Part shown: in pieces, positions 55,853-64,000 of the stretch
How the letters are laid out: each line of letters starts with the position of its first letter
Position numbering within the stretch: position 1 is the first letter of the stretch
From: Dokdonella_A sp964582225
GTDB lineage: Bacteria; Pseudomonadota; Gammaproteobacteria; Xanthomonadales; Rhodanobacteraceae
DNA length: 64,000 bases
Assembly (NCBI GenBank): GCA_964582225.1
Contig: CAZORA010000006.1
Location: forward strand, 45,073 to 109,072
Direction of reading: 5' to 3'
Made by a program: the position numbers and the translations under genes
The notes under the pieces: generated by a model
Told to the model about the DNA's origin: nothing
Databases searched by the model: none
The model's input: the letters and a program-made list of their open reading frames with translations, nothing else

Positions 55853-56161
55853 ATGACCAAGTCGGAACTGATAGAAGCGCTCGCGCGGCGCCAGAAGCAC
55901 CTGGTGACTGCCGACGTCGAGCTCGCGGTGAAGAATCTGATCGAGCAGATGAGCGAGTCGCTGTCGACCGGCGAGCGCATCGAGATTCGCGGTTTCGGCA
56001 GCTTCTCGCTGCACTACCGACCACCCCGCATGGGCCGCAATCCGAAAAGCGGCGAGCCGGTGGCGCTGCCCGGCAAGTACGTGCCGCACTTCAAGCCCGG
56101 CAAGGAGCTGCGTGAACGCGTCAATCGGGCCGCGGCGACCGCCGGCGACGGCGAGCCCTGA
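55853..56161 (+). CDS. ihfB: Integration host factor subunit beta
   Basis: This 102-residue DNA-bending protein of the HU/IHF family begins MTKSELIEALARRQ. The signature is EIRGFGSFSLHYRPPRMGRNPKSG, with the Pro at the tip of the beta-arm in GRNPKSGE. It forms a heterodimer with IHF alpha. It sits directly after rpsA, as in other gammaproteobacteria, and may share its transcript. Confidence 0.96.
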   Translation: MTKSELIEALARRQKHLVTADVELAVKNLIEQMSESLSTGERIEIRGFGSFSLHYRPPRMGRNPKSGEPVALPGKYVPHFKPGKELRERVNRAAATAGDGEP

Positions 56162-56265
56162 GCGCGCGGGGGCACCTCGATTCGTAAGATCTTGGCCTTG
56201 GTTTCGGGCCGAGATGACAGGGCGATGCCCGTGGCCGCCCACGACGGCAGCAAAATGGAGGCGGC

Positions 56266-56535
56266 ATGCGTCTGACGCTTGGCGTTTCGGTTCTCGTCGT
56301 GCTCGGGGCGGGGCTGCTGTTTGCCGCGCTGAATGGCGGGCGCGTAGCGATCGACTTCTTTTTCACCCATGTTGAGCTGCCGCTCGGCGCCGCCTTGCTG
56401 AGTGCGCTTGCGGCCGGCTGGCTGATCGGCGGCCTGGTGGTCTGGCTGAGTGGCGCGCAGGCGCGAAGGGACGCTGCCCGGCTGCGTCGTCGGCTCGCCG
56501 ACGAGCGCGGTGCGAGCGAGCGGACGAGTGCATGA
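56266..56535 (+). CDS. lapA: Lipopolysaccharide assembly protein LapA
   Basis: This 89-residue inner-membrane protein has two hydrophobic helices (residues about 3-22 and 42-62) and a basic C-terminal cytoplasmic tail with Arg-rich RLRRRLADERG. It matches the LapA/YciS domain in size, topology and position before lapB. It has a GGAGG ribosome binding site and overlaps lapB by 4 bases. With LapB it helps control LpxC turnover and LPS assembly. Confidence 0.9.
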   Translation: MRLTLGVSVLVVLGAGLLFAALNGGRVAIDFFFTHVELPLGAALLSALAAGWLIGGLVVWLSGAQARRDAARLRRRLADERGASERTSA

Positions 56536-57710
56536 GCGAGCTGACGCTGCTGTTCTTGCTGTTGCCACTTGCCGCCCTGTCCGGTTGGGTACTCGGCCGC
56601 CGCCGCAGTGAGCGGACCTCGGGCGCGCGGGTCACCGAACTTTCCAGCAGCTATTTCCGCGGACTCAACTATCTGCTCAATGAAGAGCAGGACAAGGCGA
56701 TCGAGGTCTTTCTCAAGCTTGCCGAAGTCAACAGCGACACCATCGAGACGCATCTCGCGCTCGGTAACCTGTTTCGGCGGCGCGGCGAGGTCGATCGCGC
56801 CATTCGCGTGCATCAGCATCTGATTGCCCGCGCTAACCTGAGCCGCGACGAAAAGACGGTGGCGATGCTGGAGCTCGGAGAGGACTACATGCGCGCCGGT
56901 CTGCTCGATCGCGCGGAGACTCTGTTCACCGATCTTGTGGCCCTCGACGCGCTGGCGCCACGCGCGCTCAGGCATCTCATCTCGATCTACCAGCATGAGC
57001 GCGACTGGGGCATGGCGATCGAGAACGCTCGGCGGTTGGAGGCGGCTAGCGGGCAGTCGCAGGCGAGCCTGATCGCGCAGTTCGATTGTGAGCTGGCGGA
57101 AGCCGCGCGTCTCGCCGGAGACGCCGGTCAGGCGCGGCGATTGATCGATGCCGCCATCGCGACCGACGCCGAGTGCGTGCGCGCATTCATGATTCGCGGT
57201 CACATCGAAGCCGGCGAGAAACAGTTTGACCGGGCGATCGACGCTTTCGAGCGAGTGGCTGAGATCGACGTCGACTACATGCCGGAAGTCCTCCCGGCCC
57301 TGCTCGACTGCTACGCCCATGCCGGGCGCATGGATCGGGCCGAGAAGTTCCTGCTTGCAATCACCGAGCGCTACCAGGGCGTCTCACCGGTGCTGGCGCT
57401 GGCGCGCGTCTACGCCAGTACCCGCGGCGAAGCGGCGGCGCTCGAGTTTCTGAACGAAGTTTTGCGCCAACGGCCAACCGTGCGGGCGCTGATGGCGCTG
57501 ATTGACGTGCGCCTGCACTCCGCTGACGGTGAGTTCAGGGATAGCCTGCTCGCGCTGCGAGAGCTGACCCAGAAGCTGGTCGAGGGCAAGGCGGTGTACC
57601 GCTGCCGCCAGTGCGGCTTTGCCGCCAAGGCGCACCACTGGCAGTGCCCGAGCTGCAAGCAGTGGGGTACGCTGCGCCCGATCCACGGCGTGATCGGCGA
57701 GCAGGCCTGA
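56532..57710 (+). CDS. lapB: Lipopolysaccharide assembly protein LapB (YciM)
   Basis: This 392-residue protein has one N-terminal membrane helix and then TPR repeats (from FRGLNYLLNEEQDKAIEVF, residue about 40, to about 340). It ends in a C-terminal rubredoxin-like zinc ribbon with two CxxC pairs (CRQCGF and CPSCKQWGT). LapB presents LpxC to FtsH for degradation and so limits LPS synthesis. It follows lapA with overlap and leads into glycan genes, 3 bases before the next start. Confidence 0.94.
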   Translation: MSELTLLFLLLPLAALSGWVLGRRRSERTSGARVTELSSSYFRGLNYLLNEEQDKAIEVFLKLAEVNSDTIETHLALGNLFRRRGEVDRAIRVHQHLIARANLSRDEKTVAMLELGEDYMRAGLLDRAETLFTDLVALDALAPRALRHLISIYQHERDWGMAIENARRLEAASGQSQASLIAQFDCELAEAARLAGDAGQARRLIDAAIATDAECVRAFMIRGHIEAGEKQFDRAIDAFERVAEIDVDYMPEVLPALLDCYAHAGRMDRAEKFLLAITERYQGVSPVLALARVYASTRGEAAALEFLNEVLRQRPTVRALMALIDVRLHSADGEFRDSLLALRELTQKLVEGKAVYRCRQCGFAAKAHHWQCPSCKQWGTLRPIHGVIGEQA

Positions 57711-57713
57711 GAA

Positions 57714-58754
57714 ATGGCGGTCTGGCTGCCGCTCGCTGCGGTCGCGGTTTTCCTCGCCGCGCTGCTTCTGACCCATGCCGGTATCGGCTATGCGCGTCGA
57801 CATGCGCTGCTCGATCTCCCCGGCGCGCGCCGCTCCCACCGCGAGCCGACCCCGCGCGGCGGCGGCATCGGTATCGTGCTGGCTGCCTTGATCGGCAGCG
57901 TGCTGCTGGCCGCGCTCGGTCTCGTGAAAATCCAGCCGGGCTTTGTCGGTGCCGTCCTGATCGTCGCCCTGGTCGGCTGGATTGACGACCATCGCGGCCT
58001 GGGACGGCGACTGCGGCTGCTCGTGCACCTGCTTGCGGGGCTGCTTCTGGTGAGCTCTTGGCTGGTCGATGCAACCTTCGCGTCCGCTGCGCTCGTGGCG
58101 GGCATGCTGGTCGTGCTGGCGGTCGCCTGGTCGATCAATCTGCACAACTTCATGGACGGCATCAACGGACTGCTGGCGCTGCAGACGGTTTTCGTGCTCG
58201 CGCTGGGCGCGGGCCTGCTCGCCGCGAGCGGCGAGCAGGATGCAGCCGTGCGCAGCGCGATCTGGGTGGCCGCCACGCTCGGCTTTCTGCCCTTCAATTT
58301 TCCGCGCGCGCGTGTTTTCATGGGCGACGTCGGCAGCGGTTCGCTGGGGCTGGTGATTGCGGCGCTTGGGCTGTGGTTGTGGCAGGGTGTGGCAAACGGC
58401 CTGGCGCTCTGGCTCGTCGCCTGTTCCGCTTTCGTGATCGACGCCAGCTGCACCCTGCTTTCACGTATGTGCGCCGGACGCCCTTGGTATAGTGCGCACC
58501 GCGAGCATCTGTACCAGTGGCTGGCGCGCAGCGGTCTTGCACACGTCGGTGCGGTCAGGCTCTTCATGACCTGGAATCTCGGCATCGTGCTGCCCTGCGT
58601 GATCCTGATCGAGTCCGTGCGTCCGCCGGTCTGGGCGGTCTGGACACTGACCGCTGCGCTCTACCTCGCGGGCGGAGTGCTCTGGCGTCTGGGCAAGTGG
58701 TACTGCCTGCGTCGGGTCGTCGCGCGGCGGAGGCAGACATGCTGCGTCGCCTGA
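57714..58754 (+). CDS. WecA/MraY-type glycosylphosphotransferase (GT family 4)
   Basis: This 346-residue polytopic membrane enzyme transfers a sugar-1-phosphate, probably an N-acetylated hexosamine, to undecaprenyl phosphate. Signature segments are RSHREPTPRGGGIGIVLA near residue 42, GWIDDHRGLGRRLR with the catalytic Asp pair, NLHNFMDGINGLLA and FMGDVGSGSLGLVIAALG. It resembles the WbpL-type enzymes that initiate O-antigen synthesis in Pseudomonas-like bacteria. It lies between lapB and a WbpM-like dehydratase, which would supply the nucleotide-sugar precursor. Confidence 0.88.
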   Translation: MAVWLPLAAVAVFLAALLLTHAGIGYARRHALLDLPGARRSHREPTPRGGGIGIVLAALIGSVLLAALGLVKIQPGFVGAVLIVALVGWIDDHRGLGRRLRLLVHLLAGLLLVSSWLVDATFASAALVAGMLVVLAVAWSINLHNFMDGINGLLALQTVFVLALGAGLLAASGEQDAAVRSAIWVAATLGFLPFNFPRARVFMGDVGSGSLGLVIAALGLWLWQGVANGLALWLVACSAFVIDASCTLLSRMCAGRPWYSAHREHLYQWLARSGLAHVGAVRLFMTWNLGIVLPCVILIESVRPPVWAVWTLTAALYLAGGVLWRLGKWYCLRRVVARRRQTCCVA

Positions 58755-60640
58755 TCGCCTCGATCCACCCGCGGCTAGCGGTAGTGGCGCACGACATGCT
58801 GATGGTCGCTCTCGCCTGGACCCTGATCAGCATGGTGCGCTGGTCGATGGCGCCCAACCCGCAGGACGCCGCGACCTTCGGGCCGGAACTCGGCCTGGTG
58901 CTGGTGGCACAGGGCCTCATTTTCTGGTGGACGGGGCTCTATCGCGGCCTTTGGCGCTTTGCCAGCATGCCCGACGTCTGGAACATCCTGCGCGCCTGCC
59001 TGTTCGGCGCGCTGGCGGTGGCGCTTACGTTGTTCATTTACAACCGCCTGGTCACGGTGCCGCGTACCGTGCTGCTGGTCTATCCGGTGCTGTTGGCGAC
59101 CCTGCTGGCCGGGCCGCGTCTGCTGTATCGCTATTGGAAGGACAGTCGCCTGCATTTCGTCGCCCGCATGCATAGCCAGCGCGTGCTGGTGCTCGGCGCG
59201 GGAAGGGCCGGCGACGCGCTGGTGCGCGACCTGCGGCGGGAGAATCATTACATTCCGGTCGGCTTCCTCGACGACGACCCCAAGCTGCGCGGTGCGCGCC
59301 TGCGCGGGATTGCCGTACTGGGCACCCTCGGTCAACTGCCGCAGATGGCGCGCGAAACGGCGGTCGACATGGTGGTGATCGCGCTGCCGAGCGCGAACAA
59401 GGCGCAGATGCACCGTGCGGTGGAGCTCTGCGAGGAGAGCGGTTTGCCCTTCCGTACCGTGCCGCGGCTGGAGGATGTGGTCGCCGGGCGCGCGAGCTTC
59501 AACGAGCTCAAGGAAGTCGCGATCGAAGACCTGCTCGGGCGCGAACAGGTTCACCTCGACTGGACCGCAATTCGCACCCGCCTGGCCGGGCGCCGGGTGC
59601 TGGTCACCGGTGGCGGCGGCTCGATCGGCGCGGAGCTCTGCCGACAGATCGCACGTCTGGGCGCCGAGTCGCTTACCGTCCTCGAGCAGAGCGAGTTCAA
59701 TCTGTACACGATCGACCAGGAGCTGCGGCGCGATTTCCCCGACCTTGAGTGCAACGCCTGGCTTGGTGACTGTGGTGACGCGGCAGCCTGCGAGCGCGTG
59801 TTCGAGCGGGCGCGGCCAGAGGTCGTCTTTCACGCCGCGGCCTACAAGCACGTGCCCCTGCTGCAGGATCAGCTGCGCGAAGCGGTGCGCAACAACGTGC
59901 TGGCCACGCGCACCGTGGCGGAGGCGGCCCACCGTTGCGGCGCGCACAGCTTCGTGTTGATTTCCACCGACAAGGCGGTCAATCCGACCAGCGTGATGGG
60001 CGCCTGCAAGCGGGTGGCGGAGCTGCTCTGTCAGGACCTCGCGCAACGTTCACAGACCCGCTTCATCACGGTGCGCTTCGGCAACGTGCTCGACTCGGCC
60101 GGTTCGGTGGTGCCGCTGTTTCGCCAGCAGATCCGCGCCGGCGGGCCGGTGACGGTGACGCACCCGGAGGTCACCCGCTATTTCATGACGATCCCGGAAG
60201 CCTGCCAGCTGATCCTGCAGGCCGCGGTGCTCGGGCAAGGCGGTGAGATCTTTGCCCTCGACATGGGCGAGCCGGTGCGCATCCGCGACCTGGCCGCGCA
60301 GATGATCCGCCTCTCCGGCGCCCGTCCGGAGCAAGACATTGCGATCGTATACACTGGCCTGCGGCCGGGAGAAAAGCTGTTCGAGGAGCTGTTTCATCCG
60401 CAGGAGCACTACAGCGACACTGGGCACCCGAAGATTTTCCTCGCCCAACCGCGGACTCCAGCATGGAGTCTGTTCACCGCCCAGCTTCGGCTTTGTGAAG
60501 CTGCGGTGCACGCCTGCGACGAGCTGCAGCTGCGGCGCATGCTGGAGCAGATGCTGCCGGAATTCTCCAGCATCTCGCGCGCGGCTGCGCCAGGGACGGT
60601 CGTTTCCTTCGGTGCACGCATGAACAAGGACACGGCATGA
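58739..60640 (+). CDS. Nucleotide-sugar 4,6-dehydratase, WbpM/CapD type
   Basis: This 633-residue inner-membrane enzyme has about four N-terminal helices (to residue 110), a CoA/NAD-binding-like domain with LVLGAGRAGDALVRDL, and the SDR-type dehydratase domain from about residue 285 (VTGGGGSIGAELCRQI). The catalytic segment STDKAVNPTSVMGACKR has Met in place of the SDR Tyr, as in WbpM/FlaA1 enzymes. It should convert UDP-GlcNAc to the 4-keto-6-deoxy intermediate for surface glycans. It overlaps the previous gene by 16 bases and galU by 4. Confidence 0.9.
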   Translation: MLRRLIASIHPRLAVVAHDMLMVALAWTLISMVRWSMAPNPQDAATFGPELGLVLVAQGLIFWWTGLYRGLWRFASMPDVWNILRACLFGALAVALTLFIYNRLVTVPRTVLLVYPVLLATLLAGPRLLYRYWKDSRLHFVARMHSQRVLVLGAGRAGDALVRDLRRENHYIPVGFLDDDPKLRGARLRGIAVLGTLGQLPQMARETAVDMVVIALPSANKAQMHRAVELCEESGLPFRTVPRLEDVVAGRASFNELKEVAIEDLLGREQVHLDWTAIRTRLAGRRVLVTGGGGSIGAELCRQIARLGAESLTVLEQSEFNLYTIDQELRRDFPDLECNAWLGDCGDAAACERVFERARPEVVFHAAAYKHVPLLQDQLREAVRNNVLATRTVAEAAHRCGAHSFVLISTDKAVNPTSVMGACKRVAELLCQDLAQRSQTRFITVRFGNVLDSAGSVVPLFRQQIRAGGPVTVTHPEVTRYFMTIPEACQLILQAAVLGQGGEIFALDMGEPVRIRDLAAQMIRLSGARPEQDIAIVYTGLRPGEKLFEELFHPQEHYSDTGHPKIFLAQPRTPAWSLFTAQLRLCEAAVHACDELQLRRMLEQMLPEFSSISRAAAPGTVVSFGARMNKDTA

Positions 60641-61530
60641 GCCAGCGTTTGCGCAAGGTGGTCTTTCCGGTGGCCGGGCTCGGCACCCGGTTCCTGCCGG
60701 CGACCAAGGTGGTGGCGAAGGAAATGCTGCCGGTCCTCGACCGGCCGCTGATCCAGTACGCGGTCGACGAGGCCGTCGACGCGGGCGCCGACACACTGAT
60801 CTTCGTCACCAACCGCTACAAGCACGCGATCGCCGACTACTTCGACAAGGCCTACGAACTCGAAGCGAAGCTCGAGCAGTCGGGCAAGGACGGACTCCTC
60901 GCGCTGGTGCAGGGCACGCTGCCGGCGCGCGTGCGCTGCGTCTTCGTCACCCAGCCGGAGGCGCTCGGACTCGGTCACGCTGTGCTGTGCGCGCGCCCGG
61001 TGGTTGGCGATGAACCGTTTGGCGTGATTCTCCCCGACGATCTGATCTCGACCGGCAGCGGTCCGGGCGCGCTGCGTCAGATGTCGGAGCTTTCAGCCGG
61101 CCGGGGCGGTGCCGGGGTGCTGGCGGTCGAGGAGATCCCGCCGGAACATTCCCGCCGCTACGGTATCGTCGACGTCGAGCAGATGGAGCAGGGCGCGGCG
61201 CGGATCCGCCTGGTGGTCGAAAAACCGGCTCCCGAGGATGCACCTTCCAATCTGGCGGTGGTCGGTCGCTACGTCCTGCCGAGCCGCATCTTCGATCTGC
61301 TGGAGAATACTCGTCCGGGGGCGGGAGGCGAAATCCAGCTCACCGACGCGATCGAGGCATTACTCGGCGAGCGCAGCGTGTTTGCCTATCGCTTCGCCGG
61401 CATGCGCTTCGACTGCGGCAACAAATTCGGACTGGTCCAGGCGACGCTGGCGATGGCGCTCGAGGACCCCTCGCTTGCCGGATTGACGCGCGAGCACATC
61501 CACCAGCTGATTGCGGCCGGCCGCGCCTGA
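60637..61530 (+). CDS. galU: UTP--glucose-1-phosphate uridylyltransferase
   Basis: This 297-residue enzyme makes UDP-glucose, the donor for LPS core, periplasmic glucans and O-antigen side glucosylation. Motifs include AGLGTRFLPATKVVAKEMLPV with the catalytic Lys, LGHAVLCARPVVGDEPFGVILPDDL and RFDCGNKFGLVQA near the end. The ATG overlaps the dehydratase stop (ATGA), ending the envelope operon that starts at lapA. Confidence 0.96.
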   Translation: MSQRLRKVVFPVAGLGTRFLPATKVVAKEMLPVLDRPLIQYAVDEAVDAGADTLIFVTNRYKHAIADYFDKAYELEAKLEQSGKDGLLALVQGTLPARVRCVFVTQPEALGLGHAVLCARPVVGDEPFGVILPDDLISTGSGPGALRQMSELSAGRGGAGVLAVEEIPPEHSRRYGIVDVEQMEQGAARIRLVVEKPAPEDAPSNLAVVGRYVLPSRIFDLLENTRPGAGGEIQLTDAIEALLGERSVFAYRFAGMRFDCGNKFGLVQATLAMALEDPSLAGLTREHIHQLIAAGRA

Positions 61531-61552
61531 GCCCATCGGACATGCCCAGGAC

Positions 61553-62476
61553 ATGAAGCACGGCCTCGCCTTCGCAGTGCTCGGTCTCGCGCTGGCGGCC
61601 TGTCAGAGCGTACCGCCGACGACGCAAGACGGAATTTCCGGGCGCGCTGCCGACGCGAGCCCGACGGTGACGACAAGCTATGACAACCACGCCCAGCGCG
61701 CTGCGATGCTGGCGACGCAGGCTCAGCAAGCAGTGCCGCACGTGCATGTCGACATCGCGTCCGGCGCACAGAAGGGCTGGTCGCTCTGGCATGTGCGTTA
61801 TGCCGTAGAACCACCGCTCGAGGTGACCTGGGGGATGCGCGCAATCGAGGGCAGCGACGGCGCGGGTGCGCTGATCCCGCACCGGCTGCAGGTTGCAGGA
61901 GAGCCCGGTTCCGCCGGCAGCAGTCGCGGCGAGTGGCTGGCGCTGGAGGCCTGCACCCTGCGCGGGACGGTAACCGCGGCGGCAGCTCGCGTGCGCGTTG
62001 AGCCGGGCCTCTGCGCTGCCATTGTGCCCGGCGTCGGGCCGTTGGCGGCACTGCTGCCGCTGTCGATCGAGCGTGACGGCGAGTGGCTGCGGGTGGGCTT
62101 TTTCACCGATCAGGCGCGGGGCGGGGATGCCCGCATCGAGGCGCGGCGGGTGCGCATGTTCGACGGTTGGGTTGCGATCAACGGCAGCGGGCCGGATGCG
62201 CCGCCCGGCAACGATTGGCATCTCGATCGCGCGCTCCGCCTGGGTAGCGAGGGCGGTCGCGCTGCGGTGAACTGGCGCGACGGCAATCCCTCCGGGTTCT
62301 CGCTGCGACTCGAGCACGCGAGCTATCGTGAAGGCGAACTGGAGGTCCTGAAGCTTTCCGTGATCGCCGACGCCGACGGGCGCACGCTCGCATACGTCTG
62401 GGCGGACCCGCAGACGCCTAGCATCGGCATCAGCCTGGGCTGGCTTCAGGCCGGCCTTCGGCGCGAAAGCGACTGA
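61553..62476 (+). CDS. Putative lipoprotein of unknown function
   Basis: This 307-residue protein begins MKHGLAFAVLGLALAACQS, a lipoprotein signal with lipobox LAAC (Cys17); Gln at +2 suggests outer-membrane sorting. The mature part is beta-strand rich with no recognised domain; it contains VRYAVEPPLEVTWGMRAIEG, a Cys pair (EACTLRG and PGLCAAIVPG) and FSLRLEHASYREGELEVLKL. It is 22 bases after galU, so it may share its transcript. The later sensor gene is separated by 95 bases. Confidence 0.7.
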   Translation: MKHGLAFAVLGLALAACQSVPPTTQDGISGRAADASPTVTTSYDNHAQRAAMLATQAQQAVPHVHVDIASGAQKGWSLWHVRYAVEPPLEVTWGMRAIEGSDGAGALIPHRLQVAGEPGSAGSSRGEWLALEACTLRGTVTAAAARVRVEPGLCAAIVPGVGPLAALLPLSIERDGEWLRVGFFTDQARGGDARIEARRVRMFDGWVAINGSGPDAPPGNDWHLDRALRLGSEGGRAAVNWRDGNPSGFSLRLEHASYREGELEVLKLSVIADADGRTLAYVWADPQTPSIGISLGWLQAGLRRESD

Positions 62477-62571
62477 GCGCAGATGGTTTGATCGTCGGCG
62501 CACCACCTGGGTCGGCGGGGCAGTCGGTGAACAGTTGTCTCCGCCTATTGCATCGTGCGGCGGGAGCACCG

Positions 62572-64000
62572 ATGCTGCGCCGGCGCGATACGCTTTCGAT
62601 GCAGAACAGGCTGCGAATGAGTCGCTACGTTGCGGAACTGTGCGTGCTCCCCAAGCGCGTTGCCGGTGCCTGCCGCGGTTTCGCCGGCTCGCGGTGGTTG
62701 CGGGGTGGCTTTTGGCGGCGCGGACTGGCCGGCGTGCTGCTTTGCGTCCTCCTCGCGGCTTCGCCGATCGACGCGGTCGAGGCGCCGGTCGGCGAAGTGG
62801 CGCCCAGCCGCATTCGGGTTGCCGCCGACAACAACTTTCCGCCTTGGCTTTACCGCGACGGCGACGGCAAGCTGCGCGGCTTCATCGCCGACGAGTGGCG
62901 TCTGTTCGAGCAGCATACCGGCATCGAAGTGGAGCTCGAAGGCATGCAATGGGGGCAGGTTCAGGATGCCCTGCGCAGCGGGCGCGCCGACGTCATCGAC
63001 ATGATCTACCGCACCCCGGAGCGCGAGTCTCTGTACGACTTTTCCGCTCCCTACGCGACCCTGCCGGTCGGTATCTACGTCGATCGGCGCATTCTCGGTG
63101 TGAAGGACGTGGCCTCGTTGCGCGGCCTGCCGGTGGCCGTCGAGCGCGGTGACGCCTGTATCGAGATGCTGCAGGCCCAGGGCATCACGGATTTGCGCGA
63201 GTATCCCGACTACCAGCAGCTGGTTCAGGCAGCGCTGCAGGAAGATCTGCGAGTCCTCTGCATGGATCAGAGCCCGGCCAATTACTTCCTCTACCGCAAT
63301 CGCGCCCTGGATCGCTTCAGCTTTGCTTTCGTGCTGTACACGGGTCAGTTCCATCGCGCGGTGCGCAAGGGGGATCTGGCGACACTGCGGGCGGTCGAGC
63401 ACGGCATGAGCCTGATCAGCGCCGGCGAGCGGGCGGAGCTCAAAGAGCGCTGGTTGAGCCATCCTTTCGTGTTGCGGCCGTGGTTGCGGCTCGGCGGGCT
63501 TCTTGCCGGTGGCGTGCTGTTGCTCCTGCTGCTCGGCCTGGGATGGGTACTGGCCCTGCGGCGCAGCGTGCGGCGACGCACCGACGCGCTGCACGCCGAG
63601 CAGCGCAAGCTACGGGCCCTGTTCAACGCGATTCCTGATGCGGTGCTGGTGAAGGATCGCGCCGGCATCCTGCGTGACTCCAACGATCATGCGCTGGCGC
63701 TTTGGGGCCTGAGCCGTGGGGATTACATCGGTCGCCACGGCGCGACGCTGTTCGATGCCGATGTGGCCCTCAAAATCCAGGCCATGGATGAGCAGGTCAT
63801 GGGCGAGAACGCGCCGCTGAACCGCACGCTGTCGGTGCCCTCCGCGGATGGACGCGAGCGTCGGCTCGACGTGAGCAAGGTGCCGCTGCATGGAGAGGAT
63901 GGCGCGGTCAGCGGTACGCTCACCGTGATTCGCGACATCAGCGAACGCATCCGCATGGAGGCCCAGCTCCGCCTGTGGGCTCACGCCTTTCGGCATGCGG
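62572..64000 (+). CDS. Periplasmic-binding-protein-domain / PAS sensor, 3' partial
   Basis: The frame runs off the window end. The visible 476 codons encode an N-terminal signal/anchor (GVLLCVLLAASPIDAVEA), then an SBP_bac_3 domain (RIRVAADNNFPPWLYRDGDG through about residue 290), a transmembrane helix (LLAGGVLLLLLLGLGWVLAL), a PAS-PAC domain (LFNAIPDAVLVKDRAGI, VSGTLTVIRDISERIRMEAQ) and the start of what may be a second PAS. The ATG at 62572 has a GGGAG; in-frame ATGs at 62599 and 62617 are alternatives. The layout fits a sensor kinase or cyclic-di-GMP enzyme triggered by a small ligand; the output domain is not in the window. Confidence 0.82.
   Translation, partial: MLRRRDTLSMQNRLRMSRYVAELCVLPKRVAGACRGFAGSRWLRGGFWRRGLAGVLLCVLLAASPIDAVEAPVGEVAPSRIRVAADNNFPPWLYRDGDGKLRGFIADEWRLFEQHTGIEVELEGMQWGQVQDALRSGRADVIDMIYRTPERESLYDFSAPYATLPVGIYVDRRILGVKDVASLRGLPVAVERGDACIEMLQAQGITDLREYPDYQQLVQAALQEDLRVLCMDQSPANYFLYRNRALDRFSFAFVLYTGQFHRAVRKGDLATLRAVEHGMSLISAGERAELKERWLSHPFVLRPWLRLGGLLAGGVLLLLLLGLGWVLALRRSVRRRTDALHAEQRKLRALFNAIPDAVLVKDRAGILRDSNDHALALWGLSRGDYIGRHGATLFDADVALKIQAMDEQVMGENAPLNRTLSVPSADGRERRLDVSKVPLHGEDGAVSGTLTVIRDISERIRMEAQLRLWAHAFRHA

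Overview
The window is GC-rich, densely packed chromosomal DNA from a gammaproteobacterium. The best guess is a Xanthomonadales member, perhaps Rhodanobacteraceae-like. Support comes from the serC-pheA-hisC-aroA-cmk-rpsA-ihfB order, smc next to zipA, a lapA-lapB block leading into O-antigen/LPS precursor genes, an EfpL paralogue of EF-P, and two exported proteins ending in a short F-x-x-GFE tail. No taxonomic search was possible, so this remains an inference.

Layout. 1-6.6 kb: a ketone-carboxylation module with an acetone-carboxylase-like alpha subunit (5' truncated), an unrecognised protein, acetoacetate-CoA ligase and an SDR, with a convergent AraC regulator. 6.8-10.2 kb: tRNA-Asn with its own promoter and terminator, a GspH/FimT pseudopilin, uvrB, and tRNA-Val with promoter and terminator. 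10.5-16.6 kb: an IS3-type orfA relic, glutathionyl-hydroquinone reductase, wrbA-like, pirin, tadA, a GtrII-type membrane glucosyltransferase and an ill-defined stretch with decayed reading frames. 16.6-24.4 kb: a DUF1501/DUF1800 pair, a cyclophilin, an intracellular PHB depolymerase and an M61 peptidase. 24.5-31.9 kb: ccmABCDE without ccmFGH, two tandem APC permeases, efpL and an SDR. 32-41.3 kb: rluB-scpB-scpA, YciI and BolA proteins, smc, zipA and a double-FHA protein.

41.3-56.2 kb: a serC-serA-pheA-hisC-aroA operon followed, several kilobases later, by cmk-rpsA-ihfB. The gap between aroA and cmk is the most unusual part of the window. It holds two cargo blocks separated by a scar in which a broken 5' fragment of cmk is fused to a 3' fragment of aroA. 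Each cargo block is therefore bracketed by an aroA 3' end and a cmk 5' end. Cargo 1 is an exported leucine-rich-repeat protein on the minus strand. Cargo 2 is a metzincin protease interrupted by an in-frame TGA, plus a translationally coupled pair of paralogous exported CxxC proteins. This looks like a hypervariable insertion locus inside a conserved operon.

56.2-64 kb: lapA-lapB, a WecA-type glycosylphosphotransferase, a nucleotide-sugar 4,6-dehydratase and galU form a tightly overlapping envelope-polysaccharide operon. A lipoprotein and the 5' part of a periplasmic-binding-protein/PAS sensor follow, the sensor running off the end of the window.
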